The notes under the pieces: model-generated
Database searches by the model: none
The model's input: only the letters and a program-made list of their open reading frames with translations
Told to the model about the DNA's origin: nothing
Made by a program: the position numbers and the translations under genes
From: Desulfobacterales bacterium
GTDB lineage: Bacteria; Desulfobacterota; Desulfobacteria; Desulfobacterales; Desulfosarcinaceae
Reading direction: 5' to 3'
Assembly (NCBI GenBank): GCA_016218685.1
Contig: JACRDD010000005.1
Location: 62,001-126,000, forward strand
Length of the DNA: 64,000 bases
Shown here: one piece after another, positions 59,236-64,000 of the stretch
How the letters are laid out: each line of letters starts with the position of its first letter
How positions within the stretch are numbered: the first letter of the stretch is position 1

Positions 59236-60300
59236 TTACGCCACCGCTTCGATCCAGCCCAGCGGATCGTCGGCGCGTCCGTATTGGATATCCATGATGG
59301 TATCGAACAGGCGTTGGGCCACCGGTCCGACCTTGCCCTGGCCGATGGCGATCCGCTTATCTTCGTATTTGAGCTCGCCCACCGGGGAAATCACCGCCGC
59401 CGTGCCCGAGCCGAAAACCTCGGTCAAGCGGCCGCGCTCATAGGCTGCGAAGACCTCATCGATACTGATCTTGCGCTCGCTGGCAGGCATGCCCCAATGC
59501 CGGGCCAGGGCCAGCACCGAATCGCGCGTGACGCCCGAAAGAATACTGCCATTCAGGATGGGGGTCACGATCTCGTTGTCGATAACGAAGTGGATGTTCA
59601 TGGAGCCGACCTCTTCCACGTACTTCTGCTCCACCCCGTCCAGCCACAGCACCTGGGTGTAGCCGGCCTGATGGGCCTTTTCGCCGGCCAGCAGGCTGGC
59701 CGCGTAGTTGCCCATGGTCTTGGTGTCGCCGATGCCGCCGCGCACGGCGCGCACATGCTCGCGGGTCACCAGGATCTTCACCGGATTGAACCCCTCGGGA
59801 TAGTAAGCCCCCACCGGCGAAAGGATGATGAAGAAGCGGTAGGTGTGCGATGCGCGCACTCCCAGGAACGGATCGGTGGCGATGATCGTCGGCCGGATGT
59901 AAAGCGACGTGCCGGGCGCGCTCGGCACCCAGGCCTTTTCCACCCGCAGCAGCTCCTTGAGGGCCTTGAGGGCAAAGGCCTCGTCGAATTGGGGAATGCA
60001 CAGCTTCTTGGCCGAATAGTTGAAGCGCTTGAAATTCTCCTGGGGCCGGAAAAGCTGGATCTTGCCCTGGGCCGTGCGGTAGGCCTTGAGCCCTTCGAAA
60101 ATCCCCTGGCCGTAATGCAACACCATGGTGGACGGTTCCATGACCAGCGGGGCATAGGGTTCGATGCGTGGATTGTGCCACCCTTTTTCGGGATTGTAAT
60201 CCATATTGAACATATGGTCGGTGAACACCGTGCCGAAGCCGAGCTTGGTCTCGTCGGGCTTGGCTTTCAATGTCTTGCTCTGGGTGATGGTCAACTGCAT
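59236..60300 (-). CDS. ilvE: Branched-chain amino acid aminotransferase
   Basis: A 354-residue fold-type IV PLP aminotransferase. Landmarks are MVLHYGQGIFEGLKAY, TKTMGNYAASLLAGEKA with the PLP Lys in DTKTMG-type context, EVGSMNIHFV and FGSGTAAVISPVG. It catalyses the last step of Leu, Ile and Val synthesis. AGGAGA lies 5 nt before the ATG at 60300; a 14-residue in-frame extension upstream is unlikely. Confidence 0.92.
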   Translation of the reverse strand: MQLTITQSKTLKAKPDETKLGFGTVFTDHMFNMDYNPEKGWHNPRIEPYAPLVMEPSTMVLHYGQGIFEGLKAYRTAQGKIQLFRPQENFKRFNYSAKKLCIPQFDEAFALKALKELLRVEKAWVPSAPGTSLYIRPTIIATDPFLGVRASHTYRFFIILSPVGAYYPEGFNPVKILVTREHVRAVRGGIGDTKTMGNYAASLLAGEKAHQAGYTQVLWLDGVEQKYVEEVGSMNIHFVIDNEIVTPILNGSILSGVTRDSVLALARHWGMPASERKISIDEVFAAYERGRLTEVFGSGTAAVISPVGELKYEDKRIAIGQGKVGPVAQRLFDTIMDIQYGRADDPLGWIEAVA

Positions 60301-60645
60301 GAGATTCTCCTGGTCCTCGAAGGCCGCGATATTTATATTCATGGATTTCGTCCGCTGGTTCTATCGGCGGGCACAAGTGAGCAAAACCATAGCACCACAC
60401 GCGGCCCCATTGCAAGCCCGCAAACCAACATTTACGGGCCTATCCGGGCCGTTGCGCCCGATCGAGAAACCTTGGCGTGTCGGTGAAATAAGAACCGCCG
60501 GGCTTATGGCAATCAGGGGCGCTTTCATGTATAAGGGCATGCATGGGTCCGGCCCAAGGCCGGCCGCCTCGCATGCGATTGCGGGCGATTCGAACTTTGA
60601 TGGCATGGCGGGCGCCAAACGCCGTGCTCCCGAAAGGAGTTTAGC
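60301..60645. other. 345-nt spacer between divergent ilvE and ppiB
   Basis: It must contain the promoters for both genes. I see no pair of boxes good enough to call and no hairpin. It is moderately GC-rich. Confidence 0.5.
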
Positions 60646-61149
60646 GTGGTCAAACTGGAAACCAGCATGGGCGATATCTTTTTGGAATTGGACGAGGCCA
60701 AGGCCCCCAAGACCGTGGCCAATTTCCTCGGTTACGTAGAGGCCGGCCACTATGACGGCACGATCTTCCATCGGGTGATCGACGGCTTCATGATTCAGGG
60801 CGGCGGCATGACCGCCGACATGAAGGAGAAGAGCACCGGCGCGCCCATCGAGAACGAGGCCGACAACGGCTTGAAAAACGATACCTACACGGTGGCCATG
60901 GCCCGCACGTCGGACCCCCACAGTGCCACGGCGCAGTTTTTCATCAACGTGAAGAAGAACGATTTCCTCAACCACACCGGCAAAGACATGCGCGGTTGGG
61001 GCTATGCGGTCTTCGGCAAAGTGGCCAAAGGCCACGGCGTCGTCAACAAGATCAAGGCCGTGGCCACGGGCCGGACCGGCATGCACGACGATGTGCCCAA
61101 AGAGCCGGTGACGATTGTCAAAGCCTCGGTGGTGGCGGCGGCCGAATAA
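60646..61149 (+). CDS. ppiB: Peptidyl-prolyl cis-trans isomerase, cyclophilin type
   Basis: A 167-residue cytoplasmic cyclophilin. It has the catalytic stretch [14 protein letters not shown] with its Arg, and [15 protein letters not shown]. No signal peptide. It begins with GTG after AAAGGAG. It speeds prolyl isomerisation during folding. DUF547 follows 39 nt later on the same strand. Confidence 0.94.
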   Translation: MVKLETSMGDIFLELDEAKAPKTVANFLGYVEAGHYDGTIFHRVIDGFMIQGGGMTADMKEKSTGAPIENEADNGLKNDTYTVAMARTSDPHSATAQFFINVKKNDFLNHTGKDMRGWGYAVFGKVAKGHGVVNKIKAVATGRTGMHDDVPKEPVTIVKASVVAAAE

Positions 61150-61188
61150 ACGACCGGGAAGGGTCGATCGAAAGGCAGGCCCGTCCAT

Positions 61189-62019
61189 ATGAAGACGATC
61201 CATGCTCGGCCGGCTGTTGTGCTGGCCCTGGCCCTGGCGATTCTCATGGCCCCGGGCTTGGGGTGCGGGATGGCGGCCGCCGCGGAACAGTCCGACGCCA
61301 CGTATGCCGGTTACGACCGCCTGTTGAAGGCCGTCGTCGCCGGCGGCCGGGTGGACTATGCCCGGCTTTTGGCCAACCCGGGACCGCTGGACGAATATCT
61401 GCAAAGCGCCGCGGCCGTGGCCGAAGCCCGGTTCGATGAATGGCCCGAAAATCAGCGGCTGGCCTTTCTGCTCAATCTTTACAATGCCGCCACCCTGCGC
61501 CTGATCCTGGACCACTATCCGCTCGAGAGCATCAAGCAGATCGGCGGCCTTTTCAAAGGCCCCTGGGACCAGCCGGTGGTCGACCTGTTCGGCCGGCGCA
61601 TCACGCTGGACACGCTGGAACACGACATCTTGCGCAAACGCTATCGCGAACCGCGCATCCATATGGCCCTGGTCTGCGCGGCCAAAGGGTGCCCCGCGCT
61701 GCGCCAAGAGGCCTATGTCGCCGAACGATTGAACGCCCAACTGGACGATCAGGCCCGACGCTATCTGAACTCCGCGGCGGGCTTGCGCATCGCCAGGGGC
61801 CAAGGCGTGGTTTACTTTTCAGCGATCTTCAAATGGTTCGGCGACGATTTTCGCGCGCTTTACGATCCGCCCCGGGGTTTCGACGGCTTGACCCCGGTGC
61901 AACGGGCGGTGGCCAACTTCTGTGCCCCCTACTTGCCCCAGCCGGAGCGCGAATACCTGGCCCAAGGCGGTTACGACGTCCGTTATCTGCCCTACGACTG
62001 GTCCTTGAACGCAAAATAG
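61189..62019 (+). CDS. DUF547-domain exported protein
   Basis: A 276-residue protein with an N-terminal signal sequence. A Cys in APGLGC resembles a lipobox but its -3 position is Gly, so cleavage after AAA-AE is as likely. The DUF547 domain is shown by FLLNLYNAATLRLILDHYPL, HDILRKRYREPRIHMALVCAAKGCPALRQEAY and YFSAIFKWFGDDF. The function of DUF547 is not established. Starts 39 nt after ppiB. Confidence 0.85.
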   Translation: MKTIHARPAVVLALALAILMAPGLGCGMAAAAEQSDATYAGYDRLLKAVVAGGRVDYARLLANPGPLDEYLQSAAAVAEARFDEWPENQRLAFLLNLYNAATLRLILDHYPLESIKQIGGLFKGPWDQPVVDLFGRRITLDTLEHDILRKRYREPRIHMALVCAAKGCPALRQEAYVAERLNAQLDDQARRYLNSAAGLRIARGQGVVYFSAIFKWFGDDFRALYDPPRGFDGLTPVQRAVANFCAPYLPQPEREYLAQGGYDVRYLPYDWSLNAK

Positions 62020-62041
62020 AAGACCGGTGGAGGTTCCGAGC

Positions 62042-63202
62042 ATGAATGTCGTTTATCTATCGCCCCATTTTCCACCCCAGTACCATCAGTTCTGCGCGCA
62101 CTTGAAAGCGGCCGGCGCCAATGTGCTGGGCATCGCCGACACGCCCTATGACCAGTTGGCCCCCGAGGTGCGCCAGGCCTTGACCGAATACTACCGCGTG
62201 GACGATATGCACGACTACGACCAGTTGGTGCGCGCCTGCGGGTACTTCACCCATCGCTACGGCAAGCTCGGCCGCCTGGATTCGCTCAACGAGTATTGGC
62301 TGGAGACCGAGGCGCGCCTGCGGGACGACTTCAATATTTTCGGCATCCGCAGCGATGCCATCGGCCACATCCGGCGCAAATCGCTGATGAAAGAGAAGTT
62401 CCGGGCCGCCGGCGCGGCCGTGGCCGACGGCCGGGTGGTGCACACGCCGGCCGAGGCCCGCGCCTTGATCGCCGAAACCGGCTATCCGGTGGTGGCCAAG
62501 CCCGACGCCGGCGTGGGGGCGCTCAACACCTACCGTCTGGACAACGACCGGGACCTGGCCGCTTTCTTCCAAAACAAGCCGCCGGTGCCTTACATCGTGG
62601 AGGCATTCGTGCGCGGCGACATCTGCTCCTTCGACGGTTTGGCCGACCGCGACGGGCGGCTGGTCTTCCATACCTCCCATCTTTTCAGCCAGGGCATCAT
62701 GGAAACGGTCAACGAGGCGCGCCACGTCAGTTACTACTCCCTGCGTGAGCTGCCGCCGGCCCTGGAAGCGTTGGGACGGCGCTGCGTGCAAAGCTTCGAT
62801 GTGCGCGAGCGCTTCTTTCACATCGAGTTTTTCCAGACCGGCCCGGAGCAATATGTGGGCCTGGAGGTCAACATGCGGCCCCCGGGCGGCTACACCACCG
62901 ACATGTTCAACTACGCCTGCGACATCGACATCTACCGGGCCTGGGCCCGGTTGCTGGCCTTGGGCGATGCGGATTTGAAGTACACGCGCAAGTACCATTG
63001 CTGCTACGCCAGCCGCAAGCAGCAGTTGAACTACCGCCACGGCCACGAAGAGATCCTTGCGCGATACGGCGATCGCATCGTCCAGGTGGTGCGCGTGCCC
63101 GGTGTCTTCAGCAGCGCGCTGGGAGATATCGGCTATATCTTCCGGTCTCCGGACATGGACGTGGTCGAAGAGGTCACAACGTTTATTCATCGACTGAAAT
63201 GA
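62042..63202 (+). CDS. ATP-grasp protein, unknown substrate
   Basis: A 386-residue carboxylate-amine ligase-like ATP-grasp protein. It starts MNVVYLSPHFPPQYHQF and has LMKEKFRAAGAAV, GYPVVAKPDAGVGALNTYRL, FFHIEFFQTGPEQYVGLEVNMRPPGGYTTDM, the last with Glu/Asn metal-binding positions. GGAGGT lies ~9 nt before the ATG at 62042. It is followed after 66 nt by an esterase gene and preceded by DUF547. Confidence 0.8.
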   Translation: MNVVYLSPHFPPQYHQFCAHLKAAGANVLGIADTPYDQLAPEVRQALTEYYRVDDMHDYDQLVRACGYFTHRYGKLGRLDSLNEYWLETEARLRDDFNIFGIRSDAIGHIRRKSLMKEKFRAAGAAVADGRVVHTPAEARALIAETGYPVVAKPDAGVGALNTYRLDNDRDLAAFFQNKPPVPYIVEAFVRGDICSFDGLADRDGRLVFHTSHLFSQGIMETVNEARHVSYYSLRELPPALEALGRRCVQSFDVRERFFHIEFFQTGPEQYVGLEVNMRPPGGYTTDMFNYACDIDIYRAWARLLALGDADLKYTRKYHCCYASRKQQLNYRHGHEEILARYGDRIVQVVRVPGVFSSALGDIGYIFRSPDMDVVEEVTTFIHRLK

Positions 63203-63268
63203 TCGGGTATTCAGAATAAGAAGACCATCCTTCACTTCCGACGCCTGACTTCCGAAAGGTCCCATTCC

Positions 63269-64000
63269 ATGCAAATCGAAGAACACCGCTGGCACAGTCC
63301 GGCCCTGGGGCGCGAGATGGCCTTGAAGGTCTACGGCCACTGGGGCGCGCCGTTCATTGTCTTTCCCTGTTCCCGGGGCCGCTATTTCGACTACGAGGGC
63401 ATGGGCATGATCGCGGCCATCGCCCCTTTCATCGACACCGGCCGCATCAAGCTCTTTTGCGTGGACAGCCTGGACAACGAGTCTTGGTATGACTTCGCGG
63501 TGCCGCCCGCCCGGCGCAACGCGCGCTACGAAGCGTACGATCGCTATATCGCCCGCGAAGTCGTTCCATTCATTGCCGACCACTGCCGGCTACCCGGCGT
63601 CCGGGCCATGACCAACGGGTGCAGCATGGGAGCCTACCATGCCGTCAATTTCTTCTTCAAACACCCCGACCTGTTCCAGGGCACCTTGGCCCTGAGCGGG
63701 CTTTACCGCCTGGACCGGCCGGAGTTCGGCCTGGACGGTGAGGGACTGGGGGATGTTTATTTCAATTCGCCGCTGACCTATCTGGCCAATCTGTCCGACC
63801 CGTGGTATTTAGAACAATACGCCCGGCGCACCATCATCGCCTGCGCCGGGCAGGGCGCCTGGGACGAGGAGTCCTTGGAAGATACCCGGCATCTGGCCGC
63901 CATCTGCCGGGAGAAAAACATTGCCGCCTGGATCGACATCTGGGGTCACGATGTCAACCACGACTGGCCTTGGTGGTACAAACAGATGAACTACTTTTTG
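63269..64000 (+). CDS. Esterase-family alpha/beta hydrolase (3' truncated by window edge)
   Basis: At least 244 residues of an alpha/beta hydrolase; no stop is reached at the window end. It starts MQIEEHRWHSPALGREMALK. The nucleophile elbow is NGCSMGAYHAVNF (Ser in GCSMG), and the expected His lies in GHDVNHDWPWW. Other members of this esterase group act on small esters, and ATP-grasp genes are often adjacent. AAAGGT precedes the ATG. Confidence 0.8.
   Translation, partial: MQIEEHRWHSPALGREMALKVYGHWGAPFIVFPCSRGRYFDYEGMGMIAAIAPFIDTGRIKLFCVDSLDNESWYDFAVPPARRNARYEAYDRYIAREVVPFIADHCRLPGVRAMTNGCSMGAYHAVNFFFKHPDLFQGTLALSGLYRLDRPEFGLDGEGLGDVYFNSPLTYLANLSDPWYLEQYARRTIIACAGQGAWDEESLEDTRHLAAICREKNIAAWIDIWGHDVNHDWPWWYKQMNYFL

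Noticed and set aside
61189..61300. DUF547 protein as a lipoprotein
   Set aside because: The Cys in APGLGC has Gly at -3 and lies late in the hydrophobic stretch; an ordinary signal peptide fits as well.
1..64000. CRISPR arrays, tRNAs, rRNAs, IS elements or phage genes
   Set aside because: No spaced direct repeats, tRNA cloverleaf, transposase or phage structural genes were seen. The only long direct repeat found is the 36-nt coding match in pilY1.

Overview
The window is a GC-rich, densely coded bacterial chromosome segment. It shows no rRNA, tRNA, CRISPR, insertion sequence or prophage. The gene content suggests a Gram-negative member of Desulfobacterota (former Deltaproteobacteria, possibly Desulfosarcina-like): a TolC-family outer-membrane protein, FtsEX with an EnvC-type activator, two type IV pilus PilY1 cassettes, and a membrane protein ending in a Cys-rich domain that I associate with that group. 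The lineage is inferred from gene content; no phylogenetic marker was computed.

Layout. 1-7 kb: the 3' end of a biotin-dependent pyruvate carboxylase, a HAD phosphatase overlapping a beta-carbonic anhydrase, a radical SAM protein, two EamA transporters, an M15/DUF882 murein peptidase and pyrE. 7-12.6 kb: ftsE, ftsX, an EnvC-like activator with a degenerate M23 site, a CtpA/Prc protease and a YibQ-like deacetylase, which together form a cell-division and peptidoglycan module. 12.6-20.3 kb: htpG, a hybrid histidine kinase, an FAD-dependent oxidoreductase, a membrane protein with a Cys-rich tail and an ABM-domain protein. 20.3-21.7 kb: a TolC-family channel.

22-37.8 kb: two consecutive, diverged copies of a six-gene type IV pilus cassette, FimT/GspH - PilW - PilV - PilX - PilY1 - small secreted protein. 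Each copy is preceded by a sigma-54-type promoter and ends in the same uncharacterised ~135-residue exported protein. This is the most striking structure in the window, because the small protein has no function I can name and keeps its place in both copies.

37.8-43.5 kb (minus strand): a lysine 2,3-aminomutase (KamA), then a tight four-gene operon encoding a Cys-cluster protein, two D-Ala-D-Ala-ligase-like ATP-grasp enzymes and a fused histone-deacetylase-like/GNAT protein. Together these look like an undescribed pathway for making and modifying a lysine- or beta-lysine-derived compound.

44-47 kb: a PAS/HisKA protein without an ATPase domain, an OsmC protein, a lytic transglycosylase and a TPR membrane protein. 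47-59 kb (minus strand): a glycogen island with a GH13_8 (eukaryote-type) branching enzyme, a GT5 glycogen synthase, a GT35 phosphorylase, a stand-alone CBM48 protein, a large GH13-GH133 debranching enzyme and galU. 59-64 kb: a branched-chain aminotransferase, a cyclophilin, a DUF547 protein, an ATP-grasp protein and the 5' part of an esterase.

Many long open frames lie antisense to these genes. They are by-products of high GC and strong codon bias and are left out.
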